DNA of 6,847 nucleotides from Methanobacteriota archaeon (GTDB lineage: Archaea > Halobacteriota > Methanosarcinia > Methanosarcinales > Methanosarcinaceae). Positions 1 to 6,341 of the stretch are shown here, in pieces. The stretch covers positions 1-6,847 of the forward strand of contig JAUPKV010000105.1 of assembly GCA_030837265.1 (NCBI GenBank), in the 5' to 3' direction. The notes beneath the pieces are model-generated. The model ran no database searches, was not told the origin of the DNA, and saw only the letters and a program-made list of their open reading frames with translations. Position 1 is the stretch's first letter. The number at the start of each line of letters is the position of its first letter. The translations under genes and the position numbers were made by a program.

Positions 1-1689
1 ACCCTTGAAGGAAAAGGGCTAATTAACACCGCCGTATCCCTTGGTTCCACCTTCGAACCTATGGGGAGGCTTGTGGGGAATATGTCCGGGATAGGCGCCG
101 TTTCCTTCAAAGATGAAAAAGACATACCTGCAGAGGTTGCGCAACTTGCATATGCCTGTTCGCAGTGCGGATATTGTGTGAGCGAATGTGACCAGTACTA
201 CGGCAGAGGCTGGGAATCCCAATCTCCGAGGGGCAAATGGTTCTTCATTAAGGAATACCTAGCAGGCCGGGAAAAGCTTGACAAAAGACAAACGGATACT
301 TTTCTTTCCTGCACGACCTGCGAGATGTGCGACTCCCGCTGCGAGCTGGATATGCCAGTAGAACGTGCCTGGATGACCATGCGCGGAAAGTTGATAGATG
401 AAAAGAAGAAAATGACATTTCCGCCCTTCGAGATAATGGCTGCAAGTCTTTTGAAAGAGGGGAATATCTGGGCGAACTACGGAAAAGACCGGGATAAATG
501 GATTCCGGCGGATATCCGGGCAAAAATGAAGGATAAAGCCGATTATGCTTACTTTGCAGGCTGTACTGCATCTTTTATAGAAAAAGATGTTGCCATCGGA
601 GCAGTGCATATGCTCGATGACGCAGGAGTTGAATTTACAGGGCTTTTTGACAAGGAAGCCTGCTGCGGAATCCCAATGCTTGTTGCCGGAAAGTGGGACG
701 TTTTTGAAACGATAATGCGCATGAATATTGCAAATATGAAAATGAGAGAAGTAAAAACGGTGATAACTTCTTGCCCGGCCTGCTGGCTCATGTGGCATAC
801 GGTGTACCCTCAATGGGCGAAAAAACTTGGAATCGAATACGGGTTCGAAACAAAGCACTATTCCGAAGTCCTGGCTGAACGCCTCGATGTCCTTAAGCCG
901 AAATTCAAGCAGCCTCTGGACAAAGTTGTCGTCTGGCACGATTCATGTCACCTGGGAAGGGCAGGAGGCAAGATTTACGAACCACCTAGAGAGCTATTGA
1001 AGTCAATACCCGGCATTAAGTTCAGAGAACTTGAATACAACCGTGAAAGGGCTCACTGCTGCGGCTCGGTAGTCAGCCTGATTGCAGATCCTCCTGTCGC
1101 ATACAGGCTAGGAGGCCTCAGACTACAGGAAGCTGTTGACGTTAATGCCGATATAATTTCAGCCCTTTGCCCATGCTGTCTCTTCCAGTTCCGTGTGGCA
1201 GCGGATGAAAGGAATCTTAACATCCAGGCTCAGGACCTTGGTGCACTGGTGGCAAGGAGCCTTGGTTACGATATTCCGGACTCAACTACCTACTCCCTGG
1301 AATCTTGGGTTCCTTTCGAAAGGATGATATCCCTTATGCAGCCTGAGAATATGACCGCCCTTATGGTAGAGCTTATGCCCCAGATGATGGCAGCAATGCC
1401 TGCACCTCTTCCCACCATGATGAAAATGGTCAAATATGTGCCGGGCATGGACGCATTGATGAAACCCATGATACCGATCATGATGCCGATGCTAATGCCT
1501 ATGGTCATGCCCAAAGTTATGCCCGAGATGCTCAAAGCTGTGGAAAGAAAAGTTCCCATGCCTGATTACATGAGAGAGCAACTTCCTGAACTTATGCCAA
1601 AAGCTATGGAGAACCTGATGCCTAACATGCTTCCGGAATTGATCCCCCTGTTAACACCGAAGATGATTGAGTACATAAAAACTCATTGA
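1..1689 (+). CDS. HdrD/GlpC-like Fe-S oxidoreductase with Met-rich C-terminal tail (5' end cut by window)
   Basis: Seen: the frame is open from base 1, so the true start lies outside the window. Numbering from the first in-window Met (base 61), two ferredoxin-type [4Fe-4S] motifs occur: C33/C36/C39/C43 and C84/C87/C90/C94. Two complete CCG motifs follow: C168-x32-CC(201-202)-x35-C238-x2-C241 and C296-x36-CC(333-334)-x35-C370-x2-C373. A tail from about residue 422 to 542 has 29 Met and nine Met-Pro dipeptides. Known: this order (Fer4 pair, then two CCG domains) is that of HdrD/HdrBC, GlpC and GlcF-type subunits; in HdrB the CCG cysteines hold non-cubane [4Fe-4S] clusters that reduce the CoM-S-S-CoB heterodisulfide. 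Inferred: an electron-transfer or disulfide reductase acting in the cytoplasm or at the membrane face. The missing N-terminus may be a fused FAD-linked oxidase domain, as in FAD-plus-Fe-S proteins of methanogens; this cannot be seen. The Met at 61 has no ribosome-binding site, and codons before it look coding. It is unlikely to be the housekeeping HdrD, which lacks such a tail. The substrate is unknown. Confidence 0.88.
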   Translation, partial: TLEGKGLINTAVSLGSTFEPMGRLVGNMSGIGAVSFKDEKDIPAEVAQLAYACSQCGYCVSECDQYYGRGWESQSPRGKWFFIKEYLAGREKLDKRQTDTFLSCTTCEMCDSRCELDMPVERAWMTMRGKLIDEKKKMTFPPFEIMAASLLKEGNIWANYGKDRDKWIPADIRAKMKDKADYAYFAGCTASFIEKDVAIGAVHMLDDAGVEFTGLFDKEACCGIPMLVAGKWDVFETIMRMNIANMKMREVKTVITSCPACWLMWHTVYPQWAKKLGIEYGFETKHYSEVLAERLDVLKPKFKQPLDKVVVWHDSCHLGRAGGKIYEPPRELLKSIPGIKFRELEYNRERAHCCGSVVSLIADPPVAYRLGGLRLQEAVDVNADIISALCPCCLFQFRVAADERNLNIQAQDLGALVARSLGYDIPDSTTYSLESWVPFERMISLMQPENMTALMVELMPQMMAAMPAPLPTMMKMVKYVPGMDALMKPMIPIMMPMLMPMVMPKVMPEMLKAVERKVPMPDYMREQLPELMPKAMENLMPNMLPELIPLLTPKMIEYIKTH

Positions 1690-1772
1690 AAATTTTATAT
1701 TCAAATCCGTCTCAAAATAGGTAAAAGGATCTGCAAAGTGGAGAAAGTTCAAGGTTAGGGCATATTAGCCGA

Positions 1773-1782
1773 AAATAAATAC
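1773..1782 (+). promoter_or_regulatory. Candidate TATA box for the BofA-like gene, leaderless mRNA
   Basis: An A/T-only stretch, AAATAAATA, preceded by purine-rich CGAA (possible BRE), is centred about 26 bases before the ATG at 1804. Archaeal transcription starts about 25-27 bases after the TATA centre, so the transcript would begin at or next to the start codon. No Shine-Dalgarno sequence precedes this ATG, which fits a leaderless mRNA. Read-through from the upstream gene, 114 bases away, is the alternative. Confidence 0.4.
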
Positions 1783-1803
1783 TAAAAAAGCAATTAATCA
1801 TCT

Positions 1804-2058
1804 ATGGTATTTGCTGAACTTGTTATCTTAGCTATAGCTGTAATTGTGGCGTTACTTCTGTTTAAGATATTTGCAAGCATGCTTCACCTTGCAATTCATG
1901 CAGTAATCGGGCTATTAATATTATACATCGCGAGAGCTTTAGGTTTGAAGGTAAGCATATCAATCTTGACAATCCTTATTTGTGCATTTGGTGGCGCACT
2001 TGGAGCAATAATCGTGATTATTTTGAGCTACTTCAAAATCGCATTTGTTGAAAAGTAA
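1804..2058 (+). CDS. BofA-like small integral membrane protein
   Basis: Seen: 84 residues, almost wholly hydrophobic, with three probable membrane segments at about residues 4-24, 28-44 and 52-77. The middle holds a His-Ala-Val-Ile-Gly-Leu-Leu-Ile-Leu run and the last helix a Gly-Gly-Ala-Leu-Gly-Ala pattern. Known: these match the layout of the pro-sigma-K processing inhibitor BofA family, where a conserved N-A-x-x-G-x-x-x-L segment is followed by a G-x-P-G motif before the last helix. Bacillus BofA restrains the SpoIVFB membrane protease during sporulation; archaeal members occur in organisms without spores or sigma factors, and their role is unknown. Here the family's usual Pro in the G-x-P-G motif appears to be Leu. 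Inferred: a membrane protein that may contact a membrane protease or simply share the fold. It stands 114 bases after the HdrD-like gene on the same strand and lacks a ribosome-binding site, so it is probably expressed separately. The family call rests on pattern recognition only. Confidence 0.72.
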   Translation: MVFAELVILAIAVIVALLLFKIFASMLHLAIHAVIGLLILYIARALGLKVSISILTILICAFGGALGAIIVIILSYFKIAFVEK

Positions 2059-2078
2059 GGTAGATAATGCGGTTTGAA

Positions 2079-2109
2079 ATAATATCTTTATTTTTCCATT
2101 AATTTTTAA
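2079..2109 (+). terminator. T-rich candidate archaeal terminator after the BofA-like gene
   Basis: Starting about 20 bases after the stop codon lie three T-rich runs (TTTATTTTT, then TTAATTTTTAA) in AT-rich DNA without a clear stem. Archaeal RNA polymerase commonly ends at such oligo-T tracts. No computed support is available. Confidence 0.4.
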
Positions 2110-2345
2110 CAACCTTAAATACTGAGTTTATTTTGCGGATTAATTTCTTTTTTAAGTGGGTATGAAAAAAGCTGGATAACCTCTTGCAAGTGAATGATGA
2201 TTAAATATCATGATGTACCGAAAAAACTAATACAGTTGAGTTGCTAAGAGTTGTTATAGAGTTTTCATCCATAAAAATTTTGGGGATTTGAGAAAAGAAA
2301 TGGATGGAGCCCAATTTATCATATTTTTTCAGAGAAAAAAATAAA

Positions 2346-2350
2346 GAAGG
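2346..2350 (+). promoter_or_regulatory. Ribosome-binding site of the receiver gene
   Basis: GAAGG, partly matching the archaeal anti-Shine-Dalgarno complement GGAGGTGAT, lies six bases before the ATG at 2357 and supports that start. Confidence 0.6.
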
Positions 2351-2356
2351 CAAATA

Positions 2357-2746
2357 ATGGCAAGAGTTATGATCGTTGAAGATGCCGAATTTATGAGAAT
2401 GGTCGTAAAAGATATACTTTTAAAACATGGGCATGAAGTAGTTGCTGAAGTGGCTGATGGGGAGGAAGCAATTCAAAAATATATAGAGATAAAACCGGAC
2501 CTTGTGATAATGGATATAGTTACTCAAGAAAATTTTGAAGTTCAGCCAGAAAACATTGATTGTAGAAAATCAATAGATAGATTTCTTTTGATCGATAACG
2601 ATGCAAAAGTTGTAATGAGCTCATCTCTTGGACAGCGAACCCTGATAACGGAATCCGTGAAAATAGGGTCTATGGGCTTTATAGTAAAACCATTTAAACA
2701 GGATGGCATGCTGGATGTAATAAGAAAAATCGGTGAGCCAAACTAA
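2357..2746 (+). CDS. Single-domain CheY-like response regulator with an insertion in the beta3-alpha3 loop
   Basis: Seen: 129 residues forming one receiver domain with no output domain. The acidic pocket (E8, D9), phospho-acceptor D53 in MDIV, the beta4 Ser (S89, equivalent to Thr87 of CheY) and the Lys-Pro pair (K111-P112 in FIVKPF) are all present. Known: such domains take phosphate from a histidine kinase and signal by protein contact, in chemotaxis or phosphorelays. Odd: the usual MPxMDG stretch after the phospho-Asp is replaced by TQENFEVQ, then PENID, making the D53-to-beta4 distance about eight residues longer than in ordinary CheY proteins. Neither other forward frame restores a normal loop, so it is not a simple frameshift. 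The pocket should still be phosphorylatable, but the loop that normally moves on activation is altered. No kinase or chemotaxis gene is adjacent in the window, so it is an orphan here. It converges with top6A. Confidence 0.9.
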   Translation: MARVMIVEDAEFMRMVVKDILLKHGHEVVAEVADGEEAIQKYIEIKPDLVIMDIVTQENFEVQPENIDCRKSIDRFLLIDNDAKVVMSSSLGQRTLITESVKIGSMGFIVKPFKQDGMLDVIRKIGEPN

Positions 2747-2993
2747 CTTTTTGAATCAAATAAATCTTAATTGTTTAACCAACGGTCCAATTAGAGGGAT
2801 TAGCAATCAATTAAAGAAAGCTTATCTGTAAGTTATTTATATTATCAATTTATATATGTTTTTAAAGCTTCATGAATAAAGTAGGAAGTAGGGAGCTTCT
2901 ATGCTTCTGAAAGTTCCCGATATTTTCTGTTGTAGCTTCATCATCCTGATGTCTCGCTCTGCTTGATTGTTATCAAATGAAACTTTCAGGTAT
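2747..2993. other. Convergent intergenic region between the receiver gene and top6A
   Basis: About 250 bases separating two convergent genes. Its right half is the IS66 transposase relic. The left half, 2747-2869, is AT-rich, has short T runs (2748-2752; 2860-2864) that could end receiver transcription, and shows no recognisable coding or mobile sequence. Confidence 0.5.
2870..2989 (-). pseudogene. Relic of an IS66-family transposase C-terminus
   Basis: Reading the minus strand from 2989 to a TGA at 2872-2870 gives 39 codons without a stop. They contain [15 protein letters not shown] followed by [10 protein letters not shown]. Known: DNNxAERxxR...K...QKxSGxFRS is the hallmark C-terminal block of IS66-family (DDE_Tnp_IS66) transposases, and its Glu is probably the third catalytic acid. 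After FRS the frame degenerates: the usual gAxxFCRIRSYIST becomes [10 protein letters not shown] and then stop. The catalytic core and the rest of the protein are missing, and I saw no matching inverted repeats, so this is a dead fragment. It begins four bases beyond the top6A stop codon, on the same strand. The motif match is strong although the piece is short. Confidence 0.87.
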
Positions 2994-4121
2994 TTAGATC
3001 ATGCCCAAATCTTTTAGCCGGTTGGGCAGGTAAACTTCAGTTACGAAATCCAGTCCTTTTCCGGCAAAAGCCTGCTGTTCAGCCTTTTTTCCGATATCGA
3101 GCTGGAGTTGGATTTGTTCTTTCCAGTATTCGGACTCAAATCTCGGATCTGAAAGTTCGCTGCGCAGTGCATTTATGTCCTGTTCGGTGAGTTTGTCGGT
3201 CGAGAGTTCGTATTCGACTATGTCAGAGGGCTGAAGGCCCAGGAATTTGGCTGCGGGTGTAGCCATAAATTCTGAGAGATGAGCGCTCTTTATAGCCCCG
3301 TAAGCTACAGACGCAAAAATCCTGTAAGACCAGGGGTCACCGTCAGTAAAGACAGCTACGGGAATGCCCAATTCCTCATTCATGCGTTTAATCATCCTGC
3401 GGGTCGATCGTGCAGGCTGACCCTTAAGATGGACGAGGATTGCATTATAGGCTTCATCAAAGCCGTTTTCCATAAGCCGGGCGTACATACCGCCTGTTTC
3501 TATGGCTATAATCATACTTGCATCGTGGCCCTTAAATTCGACATTTTCCACGTTGAAAGGGATCTGATATCCGCCTTCACCCACATCTTTCTGGCAGTGG
3601 ATATTCCTCTCACCTCGTTTTGTCTGTTCCGAAATTTCAATAGGCCCGAACATTGTAGCCCCGTCTTCTTCCGGGCGCATGTGGAAATACTCCCTCTGGA
3701 GACTGGTCAGGAGTTCGAGGTCTTCTATCAGGCGGTCGCTTTCAGACTGTTCCTTGAATTTGGCAGCATCCCAGCCTTCGGATATGTAATAAAGTTCTCG
3801 AAGGGTTGAGCCGCGGTTCTGGGTGAGATGCTCGTTTATAAGGAAATCAGTTGCATAAGTCGTTTTCAGGAGCTGGAAAGCTCCTTTTACGGTTTTTGCA
3901 CTCCTTTCACTTTCCCTGTCACCGTAGACCCAGACATCGCTTTCGTCGGAATATTCCAGGTTTGCTTTGGTCCGGCTGGGGAGGGTGATATTTGGCACAA
4001 CTTCGTCTTCAAATTGTTTATAGATTCTTTCTGCGATCTCAAGCAGCTTTTCTCTTGCCAGGGAATCACCCTGAGCTGTCCGGCTATTTGCTTTATTCCT
4101 ATCCACTTCTCTGGCAGCCAT
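2994..4121 (-). CDS. top6A: DNA topoisomerase VI subunit A (Spo11-like)
   Basis: Role: the DNA-cleaving subunit of type IIB topoisomerase VI (A2B2), which passes one duplex through another to remove supercoils and decatenate chromosomes. Seen: 375 residues, usual family length. A winged-helix/CAP-like domain carries the STLRELYY motif; Y112 is the probable catalytic Tyr by alignment with Spo11 Tyr135 (Y111 is its neighbour). The Toprim domain follows, with Glu E207 in IAIETGG and the DxD pair D260/D262 in FTDGDPWS, which bind Mg2+. The C-terminus [13 protein letters not shown] is typical of the family. Start: the ATG lies one base after the top6B stop and seven bases after AAGGGG, so translation is probably coupled to top6B. 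No catalytic residue is missing. Just beyond its stop lies an IS66 relic, but the protein end looks native. Confidence 0.97.
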   Translation of the reverse strand: MAAREVDRNKANSRTAQGDSLAREKLLEIAERIYKQFEDEVVPNITLPSRTKANLEYSDESDVWVYGDRESERSAKTVKGAFQLLKTTYATDFLINEHLTQNRGSTLRELYYISEGWDAAKFKEQSESDRLIEDLELLTSLQREYFHMRPEEDGATMFGPIEISEQTKRGERNIHCQKDVGEGGYQIPFNVENVEFKGHDASMIIAIETGGMYARLMENGFDEAYNAILVHLKGQPARSTRRMIKRMNEELGIPVAVFTDGDPWSYRIFASVAYGAIKSAHLSEFMATPAAKFLGLQPSDIVEYELSTDKLTEQDINALRSELSDPRFESEYWKEQIQLQLDIGKKAEQQAFAGKGLDFVTEVYLPNRLKDLGMI

Positions 4122-4122
4122 T

Positions 4123-5988
4123 TTATATCCCCTTAAAGGCTTTTGCCCCAGTTACCAGCTCTTCTTCGATCCCTTCCACGATAAGGGCAGGAAGCTTTTC
4201 GAGCTCTGTATCCATTGCAGATTCTATCCTGTAGCTGAGCATTTTTGATGAGCCGACTGATGCCGAAATATCCCATATGTAATCGTAGTCTCTTCCCATG
4301 TTCACAATCTTTGGTTCGGGTTTCGCCCCTGTTATCGTCCAAGGAAGCGTTTCATGGACTTTGAAAGAATATCCCGAGCTTCCGAAGTTCTTGACCTTTA
4401 TCATAACATCTGCAGTCCCGTCCTCGTTCTTTTTTACCTTCCTGTGCACGAGCAAGTTCCCCATAATTTTCGCTACAACAGGATTGATATCAGGGACGTC
4501 TTTCTCAAGAATACTTGCAACCTTTTTTGCCATTTTCGGAAGCACTTTTGTGATAATTATTTCTTTTTCCCGGCGTTTCTTGAGGTTGTCCTGCTTGCTC
4601 AAGTACTGCTTGAGTTTTCTTGCTACTTCTTTGATCGCAAGGTCAACCTCTTCTTTTATCACAGGAATATCAGCAATAGCATCTTTTGATTCCGAAGTAA
4701 AGGGTACGTTTATAGAAGCGACATGGATTAAAAGAATAATCGGGCCCAGCGGAATTCCTCCTCCGGGTTGATTTAAACCGTACTGCTTCCATTTGATATC
4801 TTCTACTGCGTGTGTGGTAACACAGCCCCCCTGCTGATACAGCAGAGGCACACGGTTAGCAAAACGCATGATGCTTATTTTTTCTTCTTTAGGAAGGGCA
4901 CCCCCGTAGGCGAGCCCTACTTCGACTACAAAGGGATTTCCGGAAAATACCGCCGGTTTCCGGGTGCTTGTGGCTATGAAATCCACTTTTGTTTCTTTTT
5001 CCAGTCCCCTGTAAATTAATTCTTCCCCAATCGGAGATAGGCAGTCCGTAGGCGGAGCCATTATCTTTACCTTTTCAAAAGCTTCAAGCAGCTTTCTTGC
5101 CTCATGACGACCGAGAATATGAGGATCGATTTCCGGATCAAGCCCTGCAGCCTTGCAGATCTCTTCTGCAGTATACAGGCCTATTTTACAAAAAGAGTAA
5201 CGCAGAAATGGAAAAAGTTTCTGGCGCTCGGTATAATGCAGCATTTTTATAAGAGTACCGAGCTCAATGCCTTCAGGATGGGGCAGGATCTCCGTTGCAG
5301 GGGCAGGCATTTTATCCGTAGCCCTTTCAAAGACTTCTTCGTTGCCGTCAGGGTCTATAAGAGTAAGCCGTGCATGAGGATTTACTATTGCTGTCGCTTT
5401 GAGGTACTCGTAAATTGACTGCCTCCTGCCTTTTACGTAAGCAGCCTTCATCTCCATCTCTACCTGGGTCCCATGAGGGCGAAACCAGTCCTTTACTTCA
5501 TCACTCAGTATTTCAGGCTCGTTAGTGCTGGTATTTATCATGAGTTCATAATAGTGGGCCGGAGCACTTGGGCTGGTCTTCGAGAGGATTTTCGTATGCC
5601 TGCCAGCAGTCATCTGGGAATAAAGCACGGCTGCGGAAATCCCTATCCCTTGCTGCCCCCTGCTCTGCTTTAGCGCATGGAACCTTGAACCGTAAAGCAG
5701 TTTTCCAAAGACCTTCGGTATCTGTTCTTTTACAATCCCAGGTCCGTTATCTTCAACGATTATAGTTACGTAGTCCGGCCCCGTCCTTTCGACCTGGACA
5801 AGAATATCAGGCAGAATCCCTGCTTCTTCGCAAGCATCCAGGGAGTTATCAACCGCTTCTTTAACTGTAGTAATAAGGCTTCGAGGTGCCGAATCAAAAC
5901 CCAATATCTGCCTGTTTTTCTCAAAGAATTCTGCAACACTTATTGACTTTTGTTTTTTTGCAAGTTCTTCTGCAATAGGGACTTCCAT
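4123..5988 (-). CDS. top6B: DNA topoisomerase VI subunit B (GHKL ATPase)
   Basis: Role: the ATPase subunit of topoisomerase VI; ATP binding dimerises it into a gate that steers strand passage by the A subunit. Seen: 621 residues. The Bergerat (GHKL) fold shows the N box with E44, D47 and N48 in [10 protein letters not shown], the G1 box DNGPG at 80-84 and the lid/G2 box SRGQQGIG at 109-116. A helix-two-turn-helix insert lies at about 230-305, the transducer domain at about 310-470 with probable switch lysine K401 in [11 protein letters not shown], and a C-terminal Ig-like domain at about 530-620. Known: the M. mazei holoenzyme has this extra C-terminal domain. Start: ATG preceded by GAGGT at eight bases. 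Neighbours: first gene of the top6B-top6A operon, transcribed away from the RAM gene end. All ATPase residues are intact. Confidence 0.97.
   Translation of the reverse strand: MEVPIAEELAKKQKSISVAEFFEKNRQILGFDSAPRSLITTVKEAVDNSLDACEEAGILPDILVQVERTGPDYVTIIVEDNGPGIVKEQIPKVFGKLLYGSRFHALKQSRGQQGIGISAAVLYSQMTAGRHTKILSKTSPSAPAHYYELMINTSTNEPEILSDEVKDWFRPHGTQVEMEMKAAYVKGRRQSIYEYLKATAIVNPHARLTLIDPDGNEEVFERATDKMPAPATEILPHPEGIELGTLIKMLHYTERQKLFPFLRYSFCKIGLYTAEEICKAAGLDPEIDPHILGRHEARKLLEAFEKVKIMAPPTDCLSPIGEELIYRGLEKETKVDFIATSTRKPAVFSGNPFVVEVGLAYGGALPKEEKISIMRFANRVPLLYQQGGCVTTHAVEDIKWKQYGLNQPGGGIPLGPIILLIHVASINVPFTSESKDAIADIPVIKEEVDLAIKEVARKLKQYLSKQDNLKKRREKEIIITKVLPKMAKKVASILEKDVPDINPVVAKIMGNLLVHRKVKKNEDGTADVMIKVKNFGSSGYSFKVHETLPWTITGAKPEPKIVNMGRDYDYIWDISASVGSSKMLSYRIESAMDTELEKLPALIVEGIEEELVTGAKAFKGI
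4129..4134 (-). promoter_or_regulatory. Ribosome-binding site of top6A inside the top6B end
   Basis: On the minus strand AAGGGG lies within the last codons of top6B, seven bases before the top6A ATG. With the TAA-A-ATG junction it points to coupled translation, suiting a 1:1 subunit ratio. Confidence 0.6.
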
Positions 5989-5996
5989 GGAATTTT

Positions 5997-6001
5997 ACCT
6001 C
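5997..6001 (-). promoter_or_regulatory. Ribosome-binding site of top6B
   Basis: GAGGT on the minus strand, eight bases before the ATG, matches the core of the archaeal Shine-Dalgarno sequence and fixes the start of top6B. Confidence 0.75.
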
Positions 6002-6040
6002 GGGCTAAAAAATCAATCTACGTTTCTGGAAAATAGAGCT

Positions 6041-6051
6041 AATATTTAAAG
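6041..6051 (-). promoter_or_regulatory. Proximal TATA box of top6BA
   Basis: Minus-strand CTTTAAATATT closely fits the archaeal TATA consensus (TTTAWATA). A start about 25 bases on would fall near 6020, leaving a leader of about 30 bases that includes the ribosome-binding site. An identical 11-mer lies 31 bases upstream. Confidence 0.6.
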
Positions 6052-6071
6052 ACATCTTTTATCTACTTAAA

Positions 6072-6082
6072 AATATTTAAAG
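6072..6082 (-). promoter_or_regulatory. Distal, identical TATA-like element of top6BA
   Basis: A second exact CTTTAAATATT on the minus strand, 31 bases upstream of the proximal one, inside an imperfect AT palindrome at 6065-6083 (ACTTA...TAAAGT). It may be a second promoter (start near 6051) or a regulator site. Confidence 0.45.
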
Positions 6083-6230
6083 TAAAGCATTTCATCTATG
6101 TTATTTATACGTTCTCAAAATTGCTTTCCTTCTCATGGTAATATTCAAAAAGGATTCAATTAGCTCATTAAGCAAGAGCCTCATTCTTAGTAATGGCTGA
6201 AGTACAATACAGCAATAATACGACAACATT

Positions 6231-6237
6231 AAAAAAA
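6231..6237 (-). terminator. Candidate terminator T tract downstream of the RAM gene
   Basis: Seven consecutive T on the minus strand, about 105 bases after the RAM-gene stop and preceded by an A run (AAAAAACTTAAT) that could pair with it. It would end the RAM transcript before the top6B promoter. Confidence 0.4.
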
Positions 6238-6280
6238 TATTAAGTTTTTTGTTCATGAGAAAGGGTTTTTGCTTTAATTC

Positions 6281-6341
6281 TTGCAGGCTGGTCTGATCCC
6301 TGCTCATCCGGCTATAGAGCTACCAGCTTACAGTCCTGCAA
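6281..6341 (-). ncRNA. Candidate structured RNA: long imperfect hairpin just after the RAM-gene stop
   Basis: On the minus strand, beginning one base after the stop codon, 61 bases can fold into nested stems: TTGCAGG/CCTGCAA (7 pairs), bulged A, CTG/CAG (3), TAAG against AC, CTGGT/ATCAG (5, one G-U), and GCTC/GAGC (4) closing an 11-base loop. That is 19 pairs by eye. The G-U pair forms only in minus-strand RNA, in keeping with transcription from the RAM gene. It is more GC-rich than its surroundings. It could be a 3' UTR stabiliser, a terminator-associated hairpin or a small RNA. The inner GCTC-loop-GAGC resembles a tRNA D arm, but no anticodon or T arm follows. No energy calculation was possible. 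Confidence 0.4.

Larger units (their letters stand above)
2059..2356. other. AT-rich intergenic region upstream of the receiver gene
   Basis: About 300 bases with no supportable gene; all frames are broken by frequent stops. It holds the T-rich run after the BofA-like gene, a TATA-like CTTAAATAC near 2114-2122 and another A/T stretch, CATAAAAATTTT, near 2270-2281. Either could drive the receiver gene, giving a leader of roughly 210 or 55 bases. A short direct repeat, GAGTTG at 2238-2243 and 2248-2253, is too small to interpret. I recognised no transposon relic in the frames I read. Confidence 0.5.
5989..6341. other. Intergenic region between top6B and the RAM gene
   Basis: About 350 bases. 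From top6B outward it holds the ribosome-binding site, two identical TATA-like elements, an unassigned AT-rich stretch (about 6090-6225), a T tract for the minus strand and the hairpin after the RAM stop. A 68-codon minus-strand frame (6307-6101) crosses it. It lacks a ribosome-binding site, starts inside the hairpin, runs through the T tract and resembles nothing I know, so I do not call it a gene. Confidence 0.5.

Noticed and set aside
61..90. Start of the HdrD-like gene at the ATG at 61 or 82
   Set aside because: The frame is open to base 1 with coding-like codons, and no promoter lies upstream. The GGGAGG before the ATG at 82 falls inside the coding frame and is poorly spaced.
259..939. 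226-codon minus-strand frame opposite the HdrD-like gene
   Set aside because: Lies wholly antisense to conserved Fe-S coding sequence, and has no domain and no start signal.
1290..1559. 89-codon minus-strand frame rich in Gly/Ile
   Set aside because: Antisense shadow of the Met-Pro tail; Met codons (ATG) read in reverse as His/Ile/Met-type codons and produce a false hydrophobic protein.
2194..2215. AT-rich near palindrome ATGATGATTAAATATCATGAT
   Set aside because: Only five perfect base pairs in AT-rich DNA; no promoter or operator context supports it.
2907..2989. Apparent multi-branched RNA: CTGAAAGTT/AACTTTCAG enclosing two small hairpins
   Set aside because: The same bases are explained better as the coding relic of an IS66 transposase; the pairing is probably chance.
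6101..6307. 68-codon minus-strand open frame between top6B and the RAM gene
   Set aside because: No ribosome-binding site, start inside the hairpin, crosses the T tract and carries no recognisable domain; the AT-rich composition makes such frames common by chance.
6300..6333. tRNA fragment suggested by TAGCTC...GAGC on the minus strand
   Set aside because: Only a D-arm-like hairpin is present; no anticodon stem, no GGTTCGAATCC-type T arm and no acceptor pairing.
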